Notes under the pieces: generated by a model
What the model saw: only the letters and a program-made list of their open reading frames with translations
Told to the model about the DNA's origin: nothing
The model's database searches: none
Part shown: positions 16,042-22,694 of the stretch, in pieces
Position numbering within the stretch: position 1 is the stretch's first letter
Layout of the letters: each line of letters opens with the position of its first letter
Made by a program: the position numbers and the translations under genes
Assembly: GCA_934725105.1 (NCBI GenBank)
Contig: CAKVBD010000027.1
Span: forward strand, 1-29,379
DNA: 29,379 nucleotides
Source: an uncultured Bulleidia sp.
GTDB lineage: Bacteria > Bacillota_I > Bacilli_A > Erysipelotrichales > Erysipelotrichaceae
Direction of reading: 5' to 3'

Positions 16042-16069
16042 ATTATATATTTATTTGTTGAAAATTCAA
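16042..16069 (-). promoter_or_regulatory. Promoter of the marR-adh-aldh operon
   Basis: Read leftwards, TTGAAT (16069-16064), 16 bases, TATAAT (16047-16042). The start would be near 16035. The -35 lies within operator 2 and the start borders operator 1. Confidence 0.7.
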
Positions 16070-16076
16070 CAAATAA
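16051..16076. promoter_or_regulatory. MarR operator 2
   Basis: A 26-bp palindrome with perfect 12-bp arms, TTATTTGTTGAA (16051-16062) and TTCAACAAATAA (16065-16076), with two A between. It contains the same TTGTTGA/TCAACAA core as operator 1 and covers the -35 box. Its outer end also runs into the U-tract of the preceding terminator. Confidence 0.75.
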
Positions 16077-16103
16077 AAAACACCGCAACTTCTGTTACGA
16101 TGT
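16074..16103 (-). terminator. Terminator of the sseB-GNAT operon
   Basis: Read leftwards, ACATCGTAAC (16103-16094) pairs with GTTGCGGTGT (16089-16080) using two G-U pairs, loop AGAA, then a U run. The G-U pairs make it stronger on this strand. It overlaps the acetyltransferase stop codon and abuts MarR operator 2. Confidence 0.8.
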
Positions 16104-16589
16104 TTGTTTCAAATGATTGACATAATAAGAAACACCAAGCCATGTTTCATGTTTATATCCAACATGTTTTAGAAAACCTTCTTTTTCAAATCCAAACTTT
16201 TCATGGATTTTTTCAGAAGCAGTATTTCCCTCTGTCACAATGGACACAACATGATAGAAACCATGTTTGTCTGCTGCAAGCAGTATTGCTTCCATCAACA
16301 TACTTCCATAGCCTTTTGTTTTCATTGTATGATCTAAATAAATTGATAGATCCACAGTCCATTGATATGCACTTCTTTCATGAAATGCATCTAAATAAGC
16401 ATAACCAATGATTTTATGATTCTCTTCCAGTACAAGAAATGGATATTTTTCACAGATTCTATGTACACGCTGTTGAAATTGTGATAACGATAATTTTGTT
16501 TCTTCAAAAGTCGCAACACTGTTTTCAATATACCAGTTATAAATTTCTAGACAAGAAGAAATATCATTTTCTTCTAAAGGACGAATCAT
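16095..16589 (-). CDS. GNAT acetyltransferase, phosphinothricin-acetyltransferase-like
   Basis: A 164-residue GNAT enzyme. The opening MIRPLEENDISSCLEIYNWYIENSVATFEE is typical of the phosphinothricin / methionine-sulfoximine N-acetyltransferase group. The later YAYLDAFHERSAYQWTVDLSIYLD and the acetyl-CoA loop segment MKTKGYGSMLMEAILLAADKHG also match. The C-terminal EKFGFEKEGFLKHVGYKHETWLGVSYY is likewise characteristic. It would acetylate an amino group of an amino-acid analogue or similar small molecule in the cytoplasm. The ATG overlaps the amidohydrolase stop by four bases (ATGA). It is the last gene of a four-gene operon closed by a hairpin over its own stop codon. Actual resistance to glufosinate-like compounds is not implied; many relatives act on oxidised methionine or unknown substrates. 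Confidence 0.85.
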   Translation of the reverse strand: MIRPLEENDISSCLEIYNWYIENSVATFEETKLSLSQFQQRVHRICEKYPFLVLEENHKIIGYAYLDAFHERSAYQWTVDLSIYLDHTMKTKGYGSMLMEAILLAADKHGFYHVVSIVTEGNTASEKIHEKFGFEKEGFLKHVGYKHETWLGVSYYVNHLKQTS

Positions 16590-18106
16590 CTTTCAAATAC
16601 GACCTCTCCATTCATGAACGTCATCATTACTTTTGCTTCATGAATTTGATTTGCTACTACTTTAGTAATATCTGTATCTAATACGACAAGATCTGCATAG
16701 TATTCTGGTGCAATCTTTCCAATACGATCCTGCATGAATAACTGTTCTGCACCCTTGATCGTATAAGAATCAATTGCCTGTTCCACACTTAAGCTTTCTT
16801 CTTGATGCATGCCATTTCTTGTGATGGCAAGTTCAATACCAAGCAATGCATTTGGCATTTCTACTGGTGCATCTGATCCATTGGAAGCAATTGTATTTTC
16901 ATACAATGTCTTGTATGGATACGATGTTTTCGCTAATGCTTCTCCTACTCTATTTTCAACAATGGCTGCATCTGTAGATAAGAAGATTGACTGGAAATAA
17001 CAAGATAATTTCTTCTGAATGATTTGATCAATCTGATCTTGTCTTAGAATCTGACAATGAACAATACCGTGATGCAATGGATTTCCTTCATACACATTAC
17101 CTGCATATGCCTCTAAAACATCATCCACTGCTCTATCACCAATACAATGTGCAATTGTTGGCATATTAAATTGATTTGCCAGCTGTACAAAGGTCTGCAT
17201 TTCTTCCACAGAATAATTCATGATACCTGTTGTATCCTGTGCATCATGATATGGTTTTGACATTGCAGCACTTCTAGCACCTAAAGAACCATCCGTTACA
17301 AGTTTCAGTGGTCCAATTCTAAACAGATCATTTCCTACATCAAATGTATATCCTTCATCCAGGAATCTAGAGAATTCTTCAACATTATTGAATTCACATT
17401 GTTCATTGACTCTTAAATTCATCTTTTCCTGATATGACAGCTTTTCAAATGTATTGAGCGGCAATTCATAACTATCACAGATCGATAAGAAATCATCACT
17501 TCCAACAGTTGTTACACCAAATGCATTCGCACATGCAATACCTTTTTGAATATAGTCTATCAATGTACTTTCATCTACCTTTGGCCATGCTTCATGAACT
17601 ACATTGATATCCATTTCTTCCACAATACCATCTTTACTATCATTCATGGAAGCAAGCTGCAATGCCTTTGTATTACAACTCATAGAATGTCCGCAGCTTC
17701 TTGTTACACAGATAGGAACATCTTTAGAAATAGCATCCAGGAAATCCTTTGTTGGCTTCACTTTTTGATCCGTAAATGTTTCTTCGTTATAGCCACGTGC
17801 AATCAGCCACTGTCCTTGTTTTAATGTTGCTAAACGTGCAAGCAGTCTTTCCTTCATATCTTCTAAAGAAGTACATGTTGCAAGCTGTACACAAGACAAA
17901 TAGAAGCCAAGTTCTGCTAAATGCATATGAGAATCAACAAATCCAGGCAATACAAACATACCATTCAAATCAATTACTTCATCTGTATCACTAATCTGTT
18001 GAAGTACATCTTCATTTGTACCAACAAGCTGTATCTTGTTATCTTCAATCAAGATTGCCTGTTTTTCACTTTTATAAATTGATGCATTGATTAATGCTTT
18101 TTTCAT
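16586..18106 (-). CDS. Amidohydrolase family protein, YtcJ-like
   Basis: A 506-residue metal-dependent hydrolase of the amidohydrolase-3 (YtcJ) group. It has the composite beta domain at both ends and the metal motif H60-M-H62 after GFVDS. Lys267 in LKLVTDGSLGARSAA, H319 in IAHCIGDRA, H349 in GIVHCQ and D411 in NGSDAPVEMPN form the rest of the active site. Such enzymes cleave amide or related C-N bonds; most in this branch have no known substrate. GGGGG stands about six bases before the ATG. The upstream GNAT-fusion gene ends three bases before its start, and the next gene overlaps by four, so the operon is compact. Flanking acetyltransferase genes suggest an acylated amine or amino acid as substrate, which is inference only. 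Confidence 0.88.
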   Translation of the reverse strand: MKKALINASIYKSEKQAILIEDNKIQLVGTNEDVLQQISDTDEVIDLNGMFVLPGFVDSHMHLAELGFYLSCVQLATCTSLEDMKERLLARLATLKQGQWLIARGYNEETFTDQKVKPTKDFLDAISKDVPICVTRSCGHSMSCNTKALQLASMNDSKDGIVEEMDINVVHEAWPKVDESTLIDYIQKGIACANAFGVTTVGSDDFLSICDSYELPLNTFEKLSYQEKMNLRVNEQCEFNNVEEFSRFLDEGYTFDVGNDLFRIGPLKLVTDGSLGARSAAMSKPYHDAQDTTGIMNYSVEEMQTFVQLANQFNMPTIAHCIGDRAVDDVLEAYAGNVYEGNPLHHGIVHCQILRQDQIDQIIQKKLSCYFQSIFLSTDAAIVENRVGEALAKTSYPYKTLYENTIASNGSDAPVEMPNALLGIELAITRNGMHQEESLSVEQAIDSYTIKGAEQLFMQDRIGKIAPEYYADLVVLDTDITKVVANQIHEAKVMMTFMNGEVVFER

Positions 18107-18109
18107 AGT

Positions 18110-18859
18110 TTACCCCCAGATAAATCTTGTATCGTAAAACTGTTCTTCTTGACCTAGCAATTGAATCAATTTTTCATGATTCACAACATATCCCGCAGGT
18201 GCTACGATCCAGCGGCTTGTTGCTTCATTTCCATGGTATATGATTCCAACAACATAGCCTGTAAATTCATCAAGCGGCTCTTCTACCCCAACAACATACG
18301 CATCTTGCAGCTCAACATCTTCTAGATTTGTATCTTGCTTGATATATCCAAAATTATATGGACAGATCATATCCTGTAACGTTGGATGGTAGCTGCCATA
18401 GGCACGGTCTACAATCACAGTCACTTTCTTTCCAATCATGCTTCTTCCAACAAGATATTCCAATTCCACAATTGCAGAATCACCATTGCTTTCAAATCCA
18501 TTGGCAACATAGAAATGAACAAGCTGATCATATGCACGTACTGTAATTCTGCCAATATTCATCTGCAATGCTTTTTCTTTCAATGCATCCAGCAAAGAAG
18601 ATCCAATATCTTTATGACGATCCTGTTTCTTCACATACAAAAACGCAATACGAAAATCATTGGCATCATATGCTAATACACCATTCATTCCTTCATCAAA
18701 GGAAGCAAAGTAAGAATATTGTTCATAATGAGCTTCAAAATAGGAAAGGATGCTTTTTTTTGCATCTTCACTTTCGAAAGCATCCTTTTCATTTCCACAT
18801 TCCTCATTTACAAACGAATACACTTCATCATATTCACTTTGTAAAATCTCTTTTATCAT
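18110..18859 (-). CDS. Fusion of a GNAT domain with an inorganic-pyrophosphatase-like domain
   Basis: A 249-residue two-domain protein. Residues 1-135 form a GNAT acetyltransferase: FLYVKKQDRHKDIGSSLLDALKEKA is the acetyl-CoA loop and helix, and FYVANGFESNGD is the usual C-terminal strand. Residues 141-249 resemble the short inorganic-pyrophosphatase-like proteins of Bacillota: MIGKKVTVIVDRAYGSYHP, then PYNFGYI, the acidic ELQDAYVVGVEEP, FTGYVVGIIYH and WIVAPAG. The classic DxDPxD motif is reduced to DVELQD, so pyrophosphate cleavage is uncertain. Met141 is where the stand-alone proteins start, and a weak GGAAG precedes it, so a separate product from the same mRNA is conceivable. The gene overlaps sseB by four bases and lies three bases before the amidohydrolase. 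The biochemical reason for the fusion is unknown. Confidence 0.8.
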   Translation of the reverse strand: MIKEILQSEYDEVYSFVNEECGNEKDAFESEDAKKSILSYFEAHYEQYSYFASFDEGMNGVLAYDANDFRIAFLYVKKQDRHKDIGSSLLDALKEKALQMNIGRITVRAYDQLVHFYVANGFESNGDSAIVELEYLVGRSMIGKKVTVIVDRAYGSYHPTLQDMICPYNFGYIKQDTNLEDVELQDAYVVGVEEPLDEFTGYVVGIIYHGNEATSRWIVAPAGYVVNHEKLIQLLGQEEQFYDTRFIWG

Positions 18860-19650
18860 AGATCAAGATCTCCATCATATAAAGCAGTTGCATCCTTCAC
18901 AATGTTCTTCATGACGTTTTCATCAGCGAAAATCACTTCTACTGGAACATTCTTTGCATTCGGTACAGCAACTTCACGAATCAGATTCAAGATTCTTTCT
19001 TCCTTGCTTGTACTTTCAACTACAAACAAGAAACTGCCCTGGTTACCAACAACTTTCTGCTTCAGCCATACATGCTTGATTTCTTCTGTTTCATCAGCTC
19101 TATCATATACAGCCATTGCCATCTTTGTAGGATATACCGTTGGTTCTACATATTGCACATTCAATGGTGCTGGTGTTGGCGGCGTAACAGTTCTAGGTGC
19201 AACTGTCTTTCCTGCAATATGTGCAACCATCATCTTAGGAATCACAATATTATCCTTGCCTGGATTAATGATAAGTCCTTCTGCTTTTGTATTTGGTGCT
19301 TCAAATAATACTTCATAGTCCTTTGCGTGACGAACGACCTGCTTTGGCTGTACGCCTTTTCCAAAATTCATCAGCTTTGCATTTTCAATACTTGTGAATA
19401 CTGGAAAGAATGTTTTGCCGTCATTTGTATTAACAAGGAAGAATTTGATCTGTGATGGATTTGCATTCTGGATCGTACCATTCTGTTCCTGTTGAAACTG
19501 CACATCAAAATCACAAGGAGACAATAATTGTGCCTTCTTTAATTCTTCTGATAATTGTGCCTGTTTTTCAGGTGTACTTCCTTGTTTTAAATCATTGATT
19601 ACTTTTTCAAGTTCTGGATTTTGAATTGGTGGAAATTTTGTATTTGCCAT
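18856..19650 (-). CDS. SseB-domain protein (enhanced serine sensitivity type)
   Basis: A 264-residue cytoplasmic protein with an SseB N-terminal domain (about 15-140): ELKKAQLLSPCDFDV, IKFFLVNTNDGKTFFPVFTSIENAKLMNFG, YEVLFEAPNTKAEGLIINPGKDNIVIPKMM. A Pro/Thr-rich linker (VAPRTVTPPTPAPLNVQ) leads to a C-terminal domain (about 165-260) with VWLKQKVVGNQGSFLFVVES and VPVEVIFADENVMKNI. In other bacteria SseB is linked to serine sensitivity and, in Gram-positives, sometimes to secretion loci, but no biochemical role is established. GAGG lies nine bases before the ATG. A good promoter is about 20 bases upstream of the ribosome site. It heads the operon with the GNAT fusion, amidohydrolase and acetyltransferase, and is divergent from htrA. 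Confidence 0.8.
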   Translation of the reverse strand: MANTKFPPIQNPELEKVINDLKQGSTPEKQAQLSEELKKAQLLSPCDFDVQFQQEQNGTIQNANPSQIKFFLVNTNDGKTFFPVFTSIENAKLMNFGKGVQPKQVVRHAKDYEVLFEAPNTKAEGLIINPGKDNIVIPKMMVAHIAGKTVAPRTVTPPTPAPLNVQYVEPTVYPTKMAMAVYDRADETEEIKHVWLKQKVVGNQGSFLFVVESTSKEERILNLIREVAVPNAKNVPVEVIFADENVMKNIVKDATALYDGDLDL

Positions 19651-19674
19651 AAAAAAATACCTCGCTAACTGTCA

Positions 19675-19719
19675 TCAAGTATACATTTTAATGCGATTTT
19701 TCTCAATGTATACACTTGA
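19675..19719. promoter_or_regulatory. Interrupted inverted repeat between sseB and htrA
   Basis: TCAAG and TATACATT (19675-19687) are mirrored by AATGTATA and CTTGA (19705-19719), with two extra bases in the right arm. Each arm contains the palindrome GTATAC, and their centres are 29 bases apart. The repeat spans the sseB promoter, so it may be an operator. Confidence 0.35.
19678..19706 (-). promoter_or_regulatory. Promoter of the sseB operon
   Basis: Read leftwards, TTGAGA (19706-19701), 17 bases, TATACT (19683-19678). Spacing is ideal. The start would be near 19671, about 20 bases before the ATG at 19650. Confidence 0.7.
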
Positions 19720-19728
19720 AGTTCTCTG

Positions 19729-19734
19729 TATAAT
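19729..19734 (+). promoter_or_regulatory. -10 box of htrA
   Basis: TATAAT, without a clear -35. It implies a leader of about 80 bases before the ATG at 19823. The leader holds a small hairpin, AGAATG-ATTTCA-CATTCT (19751-19768), whose role is unknown. Confidence 0.45.
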
Positions 19735-19822
19735 ATTCTTACAGTGTTTAGAATGATTTCACATTCTTTTCACTTAACACATTTATCATAATACACGTAA
19801 ACAACGAAAGGACGTGACAAAT

Positions 19823-21037
19823 ATGTCTCAAATGAATACAAATGAAAAAGAACCTATCAATGTTGAATATGTAGAAAAACCAAAAAGAGAAAAGAAAAGA
19901 AGCTTCTCCTTTCTGACAGTGATTGTCAGCATGGTATTCTCTTTGATCTGTGGACTTGGGGGTGGATGGTTTGCCTATACACATTTAGGAAACAGTGAAT
20001 CATCCAGTAAAACCGGAATCACATATTCCTCTGAAGCTTCCCCAAGTGCAACAACAACGGTTTCCTCAAACGAATCAAAAACTGGTTTAACAACAAGTGA
20101 AGTTGCCGCAAAAGCAAGTCCAAGCGTTGTTGAAATCGTTACTGAAGTAACATCTACACAATATGGCATGTTTGGTGGAACATATACTTCACAAGCTGCA
20201 GGCTCAGGTGTCATCATTTCCAAAGATGGCTATATCATCACAAACAATCACGTTGTAGAAGATGCAAATTCCATTACAGTCACAACATATGACAACAAGC
20301 AATATAACGCAACACTTGTTGGAACAGATGAAGCAAGCGATATCGCAGTTATCAAGATTGAAGCAGACGAAGAATTATCTGCCGCTACAATTGGAGATTC
20401 TTCAAAATTACAGGCTGGGGATACTGCAGTTGTTATCGGTAACCCACTTGGTACATTAGGCGGTACAGTAACAGATGGTATTATTTCTTCCCCATCTCGT
20501 GAAATGGTCATTAACAACCAGTCTATGGAACTGATCCAGACAAATGCTGAAATCAACTCTGGCAACTCTGGTGGTGGAATGTTTGATGGCAATGGAAATC
20601 TTGTTGGTATTGTCAATGCAAAAGACTCTGGTACAACAAGTTCTGGTACAGTCATTGAAGGTATTGGATTTGCAATTCCTATTAACAGTGCAATGAAAGT
20701 TGCCGATGAGCTCATCCAGTATGGTAAAGTCATTGATAGAGCTACACTTGGTGTTTACCTGCAGGAAGTATCTTCTAACTATTTCAACTACACACCTGGT
20801 CTATACATTACAGGTACAGCCAATGGTTCCGGTGCTGAAAAAGCTGGTCTAAAAGCATATGACCGTATCGTCAGTGCAGACGGAAATGAAATCAGTTCTC
20901 AATCTGATCTTACAAAAGTCTTAAGAGACAAGAATGTTGGTGATACAATTTCACTCACAATCGAAAGAAATGGAAAACAGATGGATGTACAAGTTACACT
21001 TGGCTCCAGTGGTTCAGCATCTCAACAAGATGAATAA
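19823..21037 (+). CDS. htrA: HtrA/DegP-type membrane serine protease with PDZ domain
   Basis: A 404-residue envelope protease that degrades or refolds damaged exported proteins. It has a cytoplasmic tail of about 27 residues rich in Lys/Glu, one membrane helix (about 28-52), a Ser/Thr-rich linker, and a trypsin-like domain with H143 (TNNHVVED), D173 (SDIAVIK) and S249 (NSGNSGG). A single PDZ domain follows from about 300 to 395 (GLYITGTANGSGAEKAGLKAYDRIVSADG). The length is normal for Gram-positive HtrA. A GTG nine bases upstream is in frame but lies against AAAGGA, so the ATG at 19823 is preferred although its spacing is ten bases. It is monocistronic, ending in a hairpin. Divergent from the sseB operon. 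Confidence 0.93.
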   Translation: MSQMNTNEKEPINVEYVEKPKREKKRSFSFLTVIVSMVFSLICGLGGGWFAYTHLGNSESSSKTGITYSSEASPSATTTVSSNESKTGLTTSEVAAKASPSVVEIVTEVTSTQYGMFGGTYTSQAAGSGVIISKDGYIITNNHVVEDANSITVTTYDNKQYNATLVGTDEASDIAVIKIEADEELSAATIGDSSKLQAGDTAVVIGNPLGTLGGTVTDGIISSPSREMVINNQSMELIQTNAEINSGNSGGGMFDGNGNLVGIVNAKDSGTTSSGTVIEGIGFAIPINSAMKVADELIQYGKVIDRATLGVYLQEVSSNYFNYTPGLYITGTANGSGAEKAGLKAYDRIVSADGNEISSQSDLTKVLRDKNVGDTISLTIERNGKQMDVQVTLGSSGSASQQDE

Positions 21038-21048
21038 CGTATATAAAA

Positions 21049-21080
21049 AGAAGTTTAGAAAATTCTAAGCTTCTTTTTTT
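21049..21080 (+). terminator. Bidirectional terminator after htrA
   Basis: AGAAGTTTAGAA (21049-21060) pairs with TTCTAAGCTTCT (21063-21074) across AA with one mismatch that is G-U in the rightward RNA, then seven T. It overlaps the last codons of the leftward DUF1667 gene and reads as a hairpin plus U run there too. Confidence 0.85.
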
Positions 21081-21439
21081 GACATACTTCTTGATGCAAT
21101 CAGATCTACATCTGTTCCTAAGAAATGAGATACAACTACCTGATTCATTTTCACTGGTGCATCGACATGGATTTTTCTCACTTCTTCCATTGCTTCTTCC
21201 ATTCTTTCTAATGGAATTGGTCCATTGCTCATTACAGGCAATACCCTAAGTGGTGCACCATTGATTTTGATTGTTGTTGTTAAAACACGCATTGGACAAA
21301 TCATTTCTTCTTCTGCGTATTGCTTACCATTTTCACAAGAATATCCCTTGATAGACAGAATCTTCTTATCTTCCATTGTGACAATGATTCTGCATCCCTT
21401 TGGACAATTGACACAGACAAGTTCTTTTTCTTCAGGCAT
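21065..21439 (-). CDS. DUF1667 protein, cysteine-rich partner of the FAD oxidoreductases
   Basis: A 124-residue protein of the DUF1667 family. Cysteines C9, C12, C16 (CVNCPKGC), C35 and C48 are arranged as in a small metal or iron-sulfur site. Most of the remainder (VLTTTIKINGAPLRVLPVMSNGPIPLERMEEAMEEVRKI) matches the domain's usual C-terminal part. Proteins of this family are nearly always encoded beside a glycerol-3-phosphate-dehydrogenase-like flavoprotein and a second FAD oxidoreductase, as here. I infer an electron-transfer role within that complex. The longer upstream frame is not used: GGAGGATG lies about six bases before the ATG at 21439, which overlaps the preceding gene by eight bases. 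Its C-terminus ends SKKEA inside the shared terminator. Confidence 0.85.
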   Translation of the reverse strand: MPEEKELVCVNCPKGCRIIVTMEDKKILSIKGYSCENGKQYAEEEMICPMRVLTTTIKINGAPLRVLPVMSNGPIPLERMEEAMEEVRKIHVDAPVKMNQVVVSHFLGTDVDLIASRSMSKKEA

Positions 21440-22694
21440 ATACAACATCCTCCACACTGATCGTGACATCTTGCTTCTTTTCAAGAATCAGATCTGTCAC
21501 AACAGGAATAATTTCCATTTCACTTGGAACAAGATTTTCTTTAGAAATGGAACGAATCACTTCATCACCACACTTGATCACAATTGTTCCTTTTCTGATT
21601 GGCTTTTTCACCCTAAAATACATTTCAACGATTTTTGGAAGCTGATTTTGATGCAGACGAGCAGGAACAACATATCCAATATCATTTCCTGCATTTGTAT
21701 TTACATAAGCATTATCTTGTGATGTTTGCTTCAGATAGCGTACACATCCTTCTGCAGCCTTATTGCCTTGTTTTGCGGCATAGTCTGCAAGATCGTGTAC
21801 ATGCAAACCATTTCCTGCCGCAAAGATACCTGGAACGCTTGTCATAAAGTTTTCATCAACAACTGGTCCTTTGATCTTTGGATCCATTTGAATTTGAATA
21901 CTATCTGCCAGATGGTTTTCTGGAATCAAACCAATCGACAATAAAACAGTATCTACATCAAAATGCATCTTTTCATCTTCAATTGGTCGCATATGTTCAT
22001 CCACTTTACAAACATCAATACCTTCCACACGATCTTTTCCATAAATATGTGTAATTGTATGAGAAAGATATAAAGGAATATTGAAATCTTCCAGACACTG
22101 TTTAATATTTCTTGCCAGACCATTCGAATATGGCATGATTTCCGCAACGCCTAATACTTCTGCACCTTCCAGCATCATTCTTCTTGCCATGATCAATCCA
22201 ATATCACCACTGCCAAGAATGAATACACGTTTACCAACCATATATCCTTCTATATTGATATATCTTTGTGCCTGGCCTGCAGTAAATACCCCAGCACAGC
22301 GCATACCATCAATCTGTACCGCACCACGATTTCTTTCGTAGCATCCAACTGTCAGAATAATTGCATCTGCCTGTAAAGTCACATAGCCTTCCTTTTGACT
22401 TTCATAGGATACTTTCTTATCTTCTGTAATTGAAACGACCATTGCACCGGTTTTGATTTCCACATTCAATGCTCTTGCTTCATCCGCAAATCTTTCCGCA
22501 AAGGCAGGTCCAGAAAGCTGTTCTTTAAATGTTGTTAAACCAAATCCATTATGAATACATTGATTTAAGATTCCACCAACTTCATCATCTTTTTCAAGAA
22601 GAACGACATCATCAATTCCATTTTTCTTCAGTGTACTTGCACAAGCTAGCCCTGCACATCCTCCACCAATGACTACTACACTTACATGTCTCAT
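21432..22694 (-). CDS. NAD(P)/FAD-dependent oxidoreductase
   Basis: A 420-residue pyridine-nucleotide disulfide-reductase-fold flavoprotein. FAD binds at VVVIGGGCAGLACASTLKKNG (about 5-25) with the acidic end VVLLEKDDEVGG. A second dinucleotide site, FILGSGDIGLIMARRM, is near 155-172. The C-terminal FAD motif is GIFAAGNGLHVHDLADYAAKQG. No redox-active CxxC pair is seen in the usual position, so electrons probably pass to a partner, such as the iron-sulfur domain of the neighbour or DUF1667. It overlaps the upstream gene by four bases and DUF1667 by eight. The trio resembles the Thermotoga glycerol-3-phosphate dehydrogenase cluster, from memory. NADH-dependent reoxidation of the partner flavin is a reasonable but untested role. 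Confidence 0.87.
   Translation of the reverse strand: MRHVSVVVIGGGCAGLACASTLKKNGIDDVVLLEKDDEVGGILNQCIHNGFGLTTFKEQLSGPAFAERFADEARALNVEIKTGAMVVSITEDKKVSYESQKEGYVTLQADAIILTVGCYERNRGAVQIDGMRCAGVFTAGQAQRYINIEGYMVGKRVFILGSGDIGLIMARRMMLEGAEVLGVAEIMPYSNGLARNIKQCLEDFNIPLYLSHTITHIYGKDRVEGIDVCKVDEHMRPIEDEKMHFDVDTVLLSIGLIPENHLADSIQIQMDPKIKGPVVDENFMTSVPGIFAAGNGLHVHDLADYAAKQGNKAAEGCVRYLKQTSQDNAYVNTNAGNDIGYVVPARLHQNQLPKIVEMYFRVKKPIRKGTIVIKCGDEVIRSISKENLVPSEMEIIPVVTDLILEKKQDVTISVEDVVYA

Noticed and set aside
16016..16076. Rex (NADH-sensing) operators for the dehydrogenase operon
   Set aside because: Rex sites are TTGTGA-N6-TCACAA. Both palindromes here have TTGTTGA/TCAACAA, with an extra T and different spacing, and the MarR gene is the first gene of the operon.
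20248..20733. 161-codon frame antisense to htrA
   Set aside because: It lies wholly opposite a clear protease domain, has no ribosome site and is rich in low-complexity residues; a shadow frame.
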